Source: Exobasidium rhododendri
Lineage: Eukaryota; Basidiomycota; Exobasidiomycetes; Exobasidiales; Exobasidiaceae
Direction of reading: 5' to 3'
DNA length: 64,000 nucleotides
Assembly: GCA_026210745.1 (NCBI GenBank)
Contig: CP110630.1
Location: forward strand, 3,658,001 to 3,722,000
Shown here: piece by piece, positions 1 to 10,300 of the stretch
Layout: every line of letters begins with the position of its first letter
How positions within the stretch are numbered: position 1 is the first letter of the stretch
Position numbers and translations under genes: made by a program
Notes under the pieces: generated by a model
Told to the model about the DNA's origin: nothing
The model's database searches: none
The model's input: only the letters and a program-made list of their open reading frames with translations

Positions 1-289
1 GAGCGGGATCAAGCATCGTCTCGTGAGCTGAGATGAATTTTATTCAAGCTCCCCCTCTCCGCATCCGATTGCTCTTTTCCAATGAAAGCAATTTCTAGGC
101 CCTTCACACCGTCTCCTTTCGACACCCACCGGAGTGTCGTAACGGGGGGCCCAAGATGGGACAATCTTGTATTAATTTTCAATTTCGCGATGCTCCCTCC
201 GCTTTTTTTTTTACGTGTGATTGAGGACGACGACCGCACTCCTCCTCAAATTGGGATATCAGTCTGCTGAGTAGAAGTGACGAGCTCTC

Positions 290-297
290 TATATAAG
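290..297 (+). promoter_or_regulatory. TATA box upstream of the first CFEM gene
   Basis: The sequence shows TATATAAG about 100 bases before the ATG at 401, followed by a pyrimidine-rich stretch leading into the start codon. Position and match to the TATA consensus are good, but the transcription start is inferred. Confidence 0.55.
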
Positions 298-400
298 CAT
301 AACAACGAGAGCTCCTATCCTCTTCGCCCTCTTCCCCATTCCTTCCTTCAATACGTTACATCAGTCAGCCCCTCCCCTCTATCCCAGCCTCCCTCTGAAG

Positions 401-1198
401 ATGCACCTCACCTCTGCCGCTCTGTCCTTTCTCCTCGTCGCGACGCATGCATCATTCTCCCTTGCTGCTACAAGTCCAGCTCCAGGTGTGGATGTGACTG
501 CCATCCCAGCGTGCTTCTTGAATTGCAGTTCCGTGGCTGCTAAAGAAGTGAGCTGCAAATCTGCCACGGACTTGACGTGTGTTTGTGTGAAGCAGGTGAG
601 TGTGGTGTTCCTCTGTCGGCCTTTATTAACCATGTCAGGGTCGTGGCATTGACGATCCATCCGCCTACCTCCTCTTTGTTACGGCAGGCGTTTGTCAACA
701 AGGTGACTCCGTCGCACAGCATACCCTTCAGAAATGAATAAATTGTTAATAATTCGCTACTCCTCCTCCACCTCCCCTAGGCTGGCATTTGCGTCTATGA
801 GAATTGCCCTGATTTGATCAAGAATGCCACTGCACTACAATCCGGCTTCGCTACATTGGAGGTGAGTGGATCGTTTTAGCTCGAGGAGCGTTTCTTCAAA
901 GCCCCTCACCGCCCTCATGCTCTCTTCATTTTTACAGACGACATGCAAAGCAAGCGTCTCGAGCTACAACCTCACCGTGCCCACCGCAGCTGAGCTAGAA
1001 GCTCAAATCGCCAACGCCACGTCTACGAACACTACGTCCAACACCACAAGCAGCACCAAGACGTCGGAGGGCACTAGCACGGCTAGCTCGAAAGGCACGT
1101 CGGACTCTGCAGGAAGCATCATGCCTCCATTGGCCCATGTCCTCTCTGCCAGTGTTGTATTAGTTTCCCTCTTGGGCGGAACAGCTCTTCTCTTTTGA
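401..1198 (+). CDS. CFEM-domain GPI-anchored surface protein (copy 1)
   Basis: Four exons are proposed: 401-595, 688-702 (only 15 nt), 781-861 and 938-1198, giving 183 aa. The protein has a signal peptide (about residues 1-22), then a CFEM domain with exactly eight cysteines. These include ACFLNC, a DLTCVC segment and a final TTC that is only reached when all introns are removed. The Asp before the C-x-C is the position that binds heme iron in characterised CFEM heme proteins. The C-terminal half is Ser/Thr-rich and ends in a hydrophobic segment after a small-residue site, typical of a GPI anchor signal. Known CFEM proteins act at the fungal wall or membrane in heme or iron uptake and host interaction; that role is inferred here. 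A paralogue with the same exon plan follows at 2250-3075. Confidence 0.85.
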
Positions 1199-2249
1199 CG
1201 ACGTGGATGATCTTTTCTCATTCCTATGTATGACACTGTCACAGATACGACTACTACATGTCCACCTGCCTGCGTTTGACACATGTCTGATCCACCCTTA
1301 CGTACAAAACTACATTGCGTTAGACTCGAGAGGTTGCTTGGATGGTAGGAAAGGACCCTTTTTGCAACTCTTCTACCTTTGCTATGTAGAAATCGTCCAG
1401 ACCAAGCTTCTTTTCTTCCCGTCTGATCGGACCCTCAGTCTCCCAGAGATCATGCTTGTGATTTGTCAGCATGAGCGGTGATTTGCCAGCAAATGACATA
1501 TTCGCAGATGCTGGGTGGCTTGCGGGTATTGCCAGATTGGAACGTCGATTGACCGAAGGCCGGTTCACGGACCACAAGATCATCACCATCCGTCGTGCTT
1601 CCAAAGCCTCTAGGGCTCAAAGGCGCATTATAGATCTGATGGGGGTGCGAGGACAGGGACAAGATGCAAGTTTTCAGCCAGTGTTACAAGAGCAACAGAC
1701 GGCCTCGAAGGTCCTTACAGGCAAAGCGACTGCCTGCGAGCACACGAGCAGCGCACCAGCAGTAATGGCAATGATACTTTGCTGCATTTAAGAACAGCCT
1801 GGCGAGGGAGAATTGCTCTTTAAGCGATAGTGGATGTGCAATCACGACCAGCGTGAGATTGATTGTGAGGGAGAAAGGGGACGGGGGGGGGGGGACGAGA
1901 GACATCATCCTATTCTGCAGCGAATTGGATACACCGCCGCGCCTCTTGAGCCACAGATTGAGAAAAGGGACACCACACCAGAGAAAGCTGACAAGATGCA
2001 ATCTCGGTCATTATCTCGGACCAAGAGTACCTCACGCTGCGTTCTTGCTGCTTTACTGTGCCTTTCTGCCGCTTTGTGTGCCCTAATAAATACGCCAAGC
2101 GGTGGAAGCAGGCGAAGAGGAGAATGCTTGGCACGCTGCAGTACTTGCTGAGTACGAATAGTGGTGCAAGCGCGAACGTAAGAGGTTTCTGCACACTGTG
2201 GAGACCCTCTATGAGATTCATCTTCGTCTGTCACTTCTCAACGACTGCC
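1199..2249. other. Intergenic region between the two CFEM genes
   Basis: About 1.05 kb with no convincing gene. Short open frames on both strands lack homology-like motifs or sensible splice partners. A run of twelve G lies at 883-894 bases into the 1 kb line, i.e. positions 1883-1894. The last part presumably holds the promoter of the second CFEM gene. Confidence 0.6.
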
Positions 2250-3075
2250 ATGATGCGATCCACTGTATCCCTCTCACTTCTATTGGCTCTCTCGGCCTGC
2301 GTAGCCGCCCAGACAATCTCGACCAAGGACATCGGCACAATTCCAGCTTGCTTTCTCCAGTGCTCTGCAAAGGCAGCAACGCAAGCTGATTGCCAGAGCA
2401 TGGCCGACTTGTCCTGCGTTTGCGTCAGCGATGTGAGTGTCTCGTGACCTTTACTGTCATCACGCCGTATCTCTTCCCCACAGGCCTTGAGCTCATCACA
2501 GTCTCTTCGCCCGTCTGAGCAGGTGTTTATCAGATCGGTGAGCTCGCTATGGTTGTGCTATGCGTATTCAACAGCCGAGCCGACAGGAAGTGGCATCCTC
2601 AAAATTCAAACGCACCACCTCCCTCTCTTACAGAATATAGAATGCTCCAAGGGGTGTCCTGAAGCAAGCGATGCAGCTGTATCGAAAGCCAGTTCCGACT
2701 TCTTCGTTGTGGGTGTAGTGAACGAAGTGAAGGCAAGCTAAAACCCCCTCTGACTTCTCCTCCTCCTCCTCCATCCTTCTCTAGTCACTTTGCACGCAGG
2801 CGGTCGGACCTAGCTTCAACCTGACTGGTGCGCTGGTAACAGTTGCTGCGAATAAGCCGATTTCTGAAGAATCCTCTGCTGCCTCCGTTGATGCACATAA
2901 CAGTACCCTGCTACCTTCTGCTGCTTCAAACGGGACCTATGCTACTCTCAAGGACACGACCGCTTCGGCCAGAACGGACGGCGTCTCGTGTCTCATGCCA
3001 CCAGCCATACAGCATATCATCACTGGTACGTTGGTCTTCTCTGTTCTCTTCGGAGGGGCCAGCCTTATCTTATAG
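2250..3075 (+). CDS. CFEM-domain GPI-anchored surface protein (copy 2)
   Basis: Proposed exons are 2250-2432, 2523-2537 (15 nt), 2634 to about 2726 and 2785-3075, giving about 193 aa. Two adjacent ATGs (2250 and 2253) are possible starts. The protein has a signal peptide ending near VAAQ, then CFEM cysteines in ACFLQC, DLSCVC, a C-x3-C pair and SLC. A Ser/Thr-rich, N-glycosylatable stretch and a hydrophobic GPI-type tail (VFSVLFGGASLIL) follow. The third intron donor is uncertain: GTGAAG at 2727 is used here, and nearby in-frame GT sites would shorten exon 3 by a few codons. Exon number, phases and the 15-nt second exon match the upstream gene, so this is a tandem duplicate whose sequence has diverged considerably. 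Confidence 0.75.
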
Positions 3076-3359
3076 GGTCCTTCATCTCACCTTACTAAGA
3101 TATGTACACGTTCGGGAGAACATTTCAATCGCGATCCTTTGTGTTCCTTGCGCGGGCGGGTAGGTGGATCATGACTGCGAATGATGTGGTAGTATACAAT
3201 GGCAAGACCGGCTCGACTTCAGACTTCCTTGCACAGTCGACGGCCCGCTTTCACTTGAGCATCACAAAGACTCAACTCGAGGGGGATCGAGAGCATGGCA
3301 GCCAACAAGATTCCCATAGTATCACCGACCTGAACAGAAGAGGTGATCAGCTTCGTGTT

Positions 3360-5073
3360 TCACAGTGATTGCATGATATTGGCATCACTCACTCCTACAC
3401 ATCCAATCCTGAACTCATGCTCCTGAGCTTTCCGAGCGGCACTTGACAGCTCATCACGCTCGAGATCAGCCTCGGCCCCCTCTTCGCTACTTTCATCTTC
3501 GTCCGTGCTGATCTGGTAAAAGACGCTCACACTGAAAGGTACACAAGATCAGAGACAGACGAAAGCTTCACTCCATGCCCCCGCCCTTATACTCACTACG
3601 CTGCTCCTCCGGCGAGACCTTCCACGCATATAAAGACGATGACGAGCGGGCTAGCAATACTTTCGCGAAACCAACTGTAGAGGCTTTCGCTGATCAGAAG
3701 GAGAAGTAGAGTGCCTTGCAATATAGCTGGAATCCAGAGGTACTGCTTTGGGATTGCTGGCAGACGGAAAATAGAAATCGAAGAGCGTGAAAAGAAAACG
3801 AACGTCTGATAGGTGAGCTGATATAGAGGGTAGTAATCTTTGAGTTGTTTGATGATCAGTGAAAGTAGAGGATGATTTGACGGTGTTGGAAGAGGGTATA
3901 AAAGGGTGGGAGCGACACCCTGATTGATGGTGTATCTATGAGATGACGAAGGATCAGATGCGTGGAGAAATCGAGAAGCACACACAAAAGCGAAGGTCTA
4001 CTCACTCAAAAAAGTAGACGAGAACGAGAGGCAGTATGTAGACAGAGAGCATAGGCTTGATGAGTTGTAATTTGTCTTGAATTGATAGTTTGATTTCCTT
4101 TGAGGGATCATCAATGTCCGGTCCTTCTAAGTTGGAAGCGTGAGAAGCGACAGCAAGGACATCCTCATCTTCGTCGAAGACGCGCCCCGGCTCTGACGTG
4201 CTTTGCTCTTCTTCGCTGTCTCGAGCATCGTACTCTTCCGCCCTCACTTGTTCGTATCCACCTTTCCCACTCCCAAGGGCGCCTTCCAATGCTTCTGAGG
4301 ATGGTAGAATGATGGCGTAGGCAATTCCCATCAGGAGCGGTAGAAAGCTCAAAATGCAAAGTCCTCCTTTCACACCCAAGGGACGTACAACCCACCAGGC
4401 CAGGGCACCCACCAATCCAGCCGCTCCTGTGCCACTAGAGAACCATCCCACTGCCCTCCCTGATCCTTCCTTTCCGTATCGAGTAGACAATTGTAGATAG
4501 GTCAATTCACCGAGACCTGATGAGAATGATGCGAGTGCGATGCCCAGTAGACGTGTCCAGAGAGCGGGCAAGAAGGCGATTATCTGTCAGATGGAGGACA
4601 AAGAGATGCTTGTTGGCAAAGCGACCGAGCGTTCCCTTCAATGCTTGTATTCATGAGAGGGGAGAACTCACCAGGATTCCCAGCAGACTGAGAGCAACAC
4701 AACTCCAGACTCGCTGAGCATACCGAACCTGTCCTTTCAGCACGTACGGCCATACAGCCTTTGCTACAAGTGCAGGCGCAATATTCGCAAATGCAACCAC
4801 ACCAGTCGGGACGCCTTTTGGTATCAGCTCCAACGCTGCAGTGAGAATGACAACGTAGAGGGCATTGTTCGTAGTACCTAGCGTCAAGAAGCCGAGAGCG
4901 AGTCGAAGTGTCGGACTCGGTGCTTTGAGACTTTGAAGTATTCTCAAGTGTACTGATTGCTTCTCTGGTCTACTTCTCGAACTTTCTGATGGACCTGAAT
5001 GGAGGTTTTGCATCGGAATGTCGTCCGATCCTTCGCTCATCCACCCCAGAGCAATGTTTTCGAGCTTGCTCAA
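3360..5073 (-). CDS. BTN1: Battenin / CLN3 family vacuolar membrane protein
   Basis: Exons on the reverse strand are 5073-4672, 4583-4006, 3935-3597 and 3531-3360, joining in frame to 496 aa. CLN3-family hallmarks are visible: SSGLGELTYLQLSTRY, then GWFSSGTGAAGL, a VYFFEYTINQGV segment across the second splice site, SRSSIS, and EGLAGGAAY near the C terminus. Multiple hydrophobic helices are present. A hydrophilic acidic loop (about residues 225-290) sits in the middle, as in the family. BTN1/YHC3 proteins reside in the vacuole or lysosome membrane and affect pH and basic amino-acid homeostasis; the human orthologue is mutated in juvenile Batten disease. It is divergent from the KEOPS gene at 5298. 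At about 496 aa it is slightly longer than human CLN3 (438), mainly because of the loop and N terminus. Confidence 0.93.
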
Positions 5074-5297
5074 GAGGTGCGCAAGTCACTCAAAATGAAT
5101 AGCATAGCCTGCCTGGCAGGATGATCGGCTACTAGTAATGTTAACGCGCCCCCCCTCGCACCGTGTCTGTTCTGATAAACTCAAGCTTTACTATGAACCG
5201 CGTGGCGCTCAAGAAGAAAATTGGCAATTTAAGCTTTATTGCACGGCAGCGTCGTCGCTTTGATCGTGTCTTCCTTGCTTCCCGCCTACGCTCCCCG

Positions 5298-6049
5298 ATG
5301 GAGACGTACGACTTTAGGCAATTTGCACCCTCTTACTGCATAGTACACGCAGCACTCTTTCGCTCATTGTCAAACGCTTCACAACTCTTGAACGACTTGA
5401 AGACAAAAGGTGCAGATGCATTTCCCATCCAACTTGCTCTCATCGACGCGGCATACATCACAAGCAGAGAGCACCTTCTAATCGCCGTTCATCAAGCTCT
5501 CTTGAGTAGTAGTCGAGGAATTTCAACGGCGTCACCTAGCAAGGATGAAAGGCGAGATTCTGCACCAGTGCGGGGCCTCAAAACAAAGAGTATTCACTCT
5601 GAAATACTGTGGAATCTGAGCATCTCTTCTAAGGTCGGTAGAGTTGCGAGATGAAAGGGTGTAGAGGATCCTTCTGATGTGTGTATATCGTGTATCTCCT
5701 TCCACTCTCGCACTCTCGCAAACAGATAATGGACTCGTTTCGCACTTTTGGAGTCTCAGAGACTACGCAAGATGTGATTGCTATTCACATTGCGGAAGAA
5801 ATTTCGGCAGAATCTCGTCAAATTCTGTCGCTGATCAGTGAGGTCGTCGAAGGGACGCTGAAGCAAGATGGGTTGGATGCTCTCAATTACTGGAAGGAAG
5901 GGGAAGGCAGAGCAATGCTAGAAGGAGAACACAGCCCAGTCATGTGGGACAAGGTCAAGAAAGCGTACAAGCTGGAGGAATCAACAGACCGAAAGAGAGT
6001 GGAAAGTCTCGTAACCAGCATGGTGGCCATGAAGAGCGTAGCTTCTTGA
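5298..6049 (+). CDS. CGI121: EKC/KEOPS complex subunit Cgi121 (TPRKB family)
   Basis: Two exons, 5298-5633 and 5726-6049, encode 219 aa. The ATG at 5298 was chosen because family members begin with a short MET-Y-x-F stretch (here METYDFRQFAP). Upstream in-frame codons look like 5' leader. Family features are the motif around AFPIQLALIDAAYI, the KTKSIHSEILWNLS segment, and, after the intron, SFRTFGVSETTQDV. Cgi121 binds the Bud32 kinase in KEOPS, which makes the t6A modification of tRNA and affects telomeres and transcription. It lies head to head with the CLN3 gene and converges on the CENP-Q-like gene, with about 95 bp between stop codons. Confidence 0.88.
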
Positions 6050-6144
6050 TCAGAAAGAGAAAGAATTGCAGCGATTGTGAATGTATTGTAGTGATGACGA
6101 CGACGTGGAGGAGATATATGTACAGATTAGGGTATACTGGTCTG

Positions 6145-7102
6145 TTAAGATGGGAACGTCATGGCTGCTGCTGCTTGCCTAATGGCAAGTGCTTCCGAGT
6201 GACTGAGAGGAGGAGAGCCGGCGTTGTCAAGAACAAGCTTGGCTCGCTTTAGTCTGGAATGAAGCTGATGATGAAAGGACGACCCATTAGATCTTTCCTC
6301 AGCCGATCTTCCGCCCGTCACACCGTTCACTCACTTCCGATGCTGCCTCTTCACCCTCCTCCTTTCTACTCTCTCTGTCAGCCTTCAGCAATAGGAGCTG
6401 CTTCTTCGACGTTTCCAGTTCTCTTTCCTGCTCATCGATAGCTTGCGTCATGGATACGGTCTCCATTGCTTCCGGAAGAAGTAGTGATTCGAGCACTGCA
6501 ATATCACTACTGAAGCCTCCGAGTTCCAATAGTGCAACCTCGTCTCGATCCTCAGCCTCTCCCTCACCTAATCTATCCCCTCGTTCCACTTGCCAACTCA
6601 TGACGCTGCCGGTGATGGACCCGTACGAAGCTGACGCCATACCTGCTCCTAAGCCTACGTTTCTGGAAGCGTGAGGCATCTTTACAGTTGGAGGAACGAG
6701 TGTTTCATTCAGCTTCACCTCCGCCCTACGAAGCGCACTTGTAAGCAGGGAAGATAAGTCCTTTTTGCCTTTGGCGGAAAGCTTTGCCATCATGGGTTGC
6801 GCTGCTTTCCACACAAGCCCGCCTTCATTGACCAGCGACTCCTTCTCCTCGATAGCCAGCCTTCTCCACTTCTTCTTCTCTGCTTGGCTCAAGCCCTTCT
6901 GTCTGTTCCGAGATCTTCTCTCAGGCTCTTCCTCTACATCCTCTTCTTCGTCTCCGTCATCGTCATTATCTTCGTCTTGTGGTGTTGCACGCGCGTGTCT
7001 TTCGAGCTCGTCCTCTGACTGCACTTCACTGCTCTCCTCTTGCTCTATGCTGCTGTCATACTGATCATCCCGTCCCCTCTTGGTTGTCTTACGAGGTGGC
7101 AT
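6145..7102 (-). CDS. Probable CENP-Q (Fta7/Okp1-like) kinetochore protein
   Basis: Exon 1 is 7102-6335 and exon 2 is 6264-6145. The intron has a GTGAGT donor, a CTAAT branch-like site and a CAG acceptor, giving 295 aa. The N terminus is basic then strongly acidic (about residues 15-60). A helical middle follows with a VPP motif (about residue 137). A C-terminal coiled coil starts at LLPEAMETV and leads into IDEQERELE and an LHSRLKRAK tail. The order VPP, LLPE, acidic coiled coil, then LH resembles fungal CENP-Q proteins of the COMA/inner-kinetochore complex. That identification rests on remembered motif layout only and the overall similarity is weak; another nuclear coiled-coil protein is possible. 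It shares a short divergent promoter with the dynein gene. Confidence 0.5.
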
Positions 7103-7394
7103 ACTTGGTCATTATCAAGCCAGCGTCATGTCTTGTGTGTGTGTGAAAGGAGAGCTCGGTTCACAAGCTCTGCATCGCTGTTTACGCCTCTCTGTTGTTC
7201 CAAACGCGTCTTCCAAGCCGTCAACTTCACGTTAAAGGGGAGAGGGGTCTTCGAGTGTCACTTTCGAGCTCTAAATTTACCTGTCGCTTGGCTTGTCGTT
7301 TCCTCTCTCTGGTGACCTGCTTCCTTCCTCGAATCGATATCGCCTGTCAGTACAGGAGGCGTCGGCAAGGAAGATTGTTCCATCGAGTACGGAC

Positions 7395-10300
7395 ATGCCT
7401 GTCTCGACGATCTCGGCGGCGCAGAAGGTGCCAGGAGACTGGGCACCAAGCGCCTACCGAACAGTTGCGCAAGAATTAACGTCGTCATTAGACTTGGGAC
7501 CATCTGAGTCTGAGCTCATCGATTCTCTGGTTCATCTTCACTTTAGCGTCTATGCTCAAGCAGAGAAGCTACGGAAGAGGCAGGGAAGGTCCTTAAAGCT
7601 GGGTCCAAGGAGCTTCTTGGACTTCATCAACCAGTATGTCGGACTGAGTAACGAGAAGAGGGAAGGTTTGGAAGAGGAGCAGAGGCACCTGAATGTCGGA
7701 TTAGACAAGCTGAGGGAAACGGTCAAGGCAGTGTCTGAGCTGCAGAAGAACCTGGCTATTAAGAGAACGCAATTGCAAGCCAAGAACAAAGAAGCCAACG
7801 AGAAATTGAGGCAGATGGTCACAGATCAAAAGACAGCTGAGGAGCAAAAAGCAGCGTCCATTCAAATTCAGAGCAATCTCGAAATTCAGGAGATGGAGAT
7901 CAGCCAGAGGAGAGAAGTTGTGATGGGAGACTTGGCTGCTGCAGAACCGGCTGTACAGGAAGCTCAAGCATCCGTCAGTAATATCAAGAAGCAGCATCTG
8001 ACTGAAGTTCGATCGATGGGAAATCCGCCAGCCCCGGTCAAGAATGCCATGGAGAGTGTCTGCATTGCCCTGGGTCATCGGGTAGACAGCTGGAAAACAG
8101 TTCAAGGTATTCTTCGACGAGATGACTTTATCGCTTCGATAGTAAATTTCGACACTGATCGGCAAATGACAAGGCAAGTGAGGGAGAAGATGAAGAGAGA
8201 CTACCTGAGTCAAGCCGGCTACAATTACGAGATGATCAATCGAGCATCAAAGGCATGCGGACCACTGGCCAAGTGGGTTATTGCACAGGTACAGTATTCT
8301 GAGATACTCGATCGAGTCGGACCGTTGAGAGAAGAAGTCGAATCATTAGAGACGCAAGCACACGAGACGAAGCATCAGGCATCAACGATCGTGGAGATGA
8401 TCGGCGAACTGGAGAATAGCATTGAGAGGTACAAAGCAGAATACGCCGCTTTGATCAGTGAGACGGAAGCCATCAAGAAGGAGATGGAGAGGGTTCAAAC
8501 AAGGGTGGATCGCAGCATACAGTTACTAGATAGTTTGGGATCAGAAAAGGAGAGGTGGGAAGCAGGCAGTCGAACATTCGAAGCGCAAATGAGCACCATT
8601 GTGGGTGATGCGCTTCTATCTGCCGCTTTTCTCACCTATGCCGGTTTCTTTGATCAACAGTACAGGGAGTCGATGTGGCAGGGTTGGACAGCGCATCTGG
8701 AGGCAGCAAACATCAAGTTCAAACCAGAGCTGTCTTTTGCGGACTACCTGTCCACTGCCGATGATAGACTCGGATGGCAGTCGAGGTCACTCCCAGCAGA
8801 CAACTTGTGCACAGAAAATGCAATCATGCTGAAAAGGTTCAAGCGCTTTCCTTTGATCATCGATCCTTCTGGTCAGGCGACGACGTTCCTGAGCAATGAA
8901 TACAAAAGTCGCAAATTGACCGTGACGAGCTTCTTGGACGACGCTTTCCTGAAGAACTTGGAGAGTGCTCTTCGATTCGGCAACCCACTCTTGATACAAG
9001 ACGCCGAGCATCTTGATCCGATCATCAATCCTGTACTTAATGGAGAGCTAAGAAAGACGGGAGGAAGGGTGCTAATACGACTAGGCAATCAAGAGATCGA
9101 CTTTTCACCATCTTTCACCATGTTCCTGTCCACTCGAGACCCTTCGGTGGAATTTACCCCCGACGTGTGCAGCAGGGTGACGTTTGTCAATTTTACCATG
9201 ACACGGGGAAGCCTACAGAGTCAGACGTTGGATCAAGTCTTGAAGAGTGAAAGGCCGGATACGGACAAGAAGCGGACGGATCTGATGAAACTGCAGGGCG
9301 AATTCCGACTAAGACTGCGACATCTAGAGAAGAGCCTGCTAAATGCGCTCAACGACAGCAAGGGCAACATCCTTGACGATGACAAGGTGATCGATACATT
9401 GGAGACCCTGAAAAAGGAGGCGGGAGAAGTGACGACAAAGGTGGAAGAGACGGACGCCATCATGACAGAGGTAGATCAAGTGACCAGTCAGTACATCCCT
9501 CTTTCCAAGGCATGCAGTTCTCTCTTCTTTGCCCTTAATCAACTGCATCTCATCCACCACTTCTACCAGTTTTCGTTGCGCTTCTTCCTCGACATCTTCG
9601 ACTTTGTCTTGCGGCGGAACCCTCATCTGAACGGCGTCAGCGATGCAGGGGCTCGATTGAACATCCTGATGAGGGATCTGTTCTTGTTGGTGTACAAGAG
9701 GACGAGCAGGGCGTTGATGCATCACGATCATATTGTGCTTGCCACCCTTCTTGCGCAGATATGGGCAAAGGAAGGCAACGATCCACACGCCTTGGATGGC
9801 GATGAGTTCGACTTCCTTCTCGAAGGGGGCGACACTATCGCAGTGCCTGCTCATGCGAGTACCTCGACAGTTTTATCAGCAGAACAACGGCTGAAGGTCG
9901 GCTCCTTTATGAGATTGCACTTCTTCAGATCCATCGATGCACATCTGGACGCAAATCAAGACCAGTGGAGAGACTTTCTTACATCCAGCGTCCCGGAAAC
10001 CATCGTGCCACCATTTTGGAAGCAAGACGACGAAGACGAGTCTGCTCTTATCGATGCCGTTCGAACATCTTTGGTGGTCAAGTGCCTCCGACCAGATCGA
10101 GTCGTGCAAGCCGTCGCCTTGCTTGTCAGCACCGTCTTCTCCCTGGACATCCTGAGCGAGACTGCGTATGACTTGCAGAGCATAACCACCGATGAAGTCG
10201 GTCCAGAGACACCCATCGCCCTTTGCTCTGTGCCAGGCTTTGATGCCTCATATCGAGTCGATAGTCTGGTGAAAGCGAGCAACGCGAAATGCACATCGGT

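Noticed and set aside
1471-1791. Forward frame of 106 codons between the CFEM genes
   Set aside because: No domain, signal peptide or exon partners; it overlaps equally open frames on the other strand, so it looks like chance.
1883-1894. Run of twelve G as a possible G-quadruplex regulator
   Set aside because: A single homopolymer run without further spaced G-tracts on that strand; it could also be a sequencing-length artefact.
7293-7394. Upstream extension of the dynein half-gene by 34 codons
   Set aside because: The extension begins at TTG, not ATG, has no dynein similarity, and the first ATG at 7395 fits the start of recognisable AAA4 sequence.
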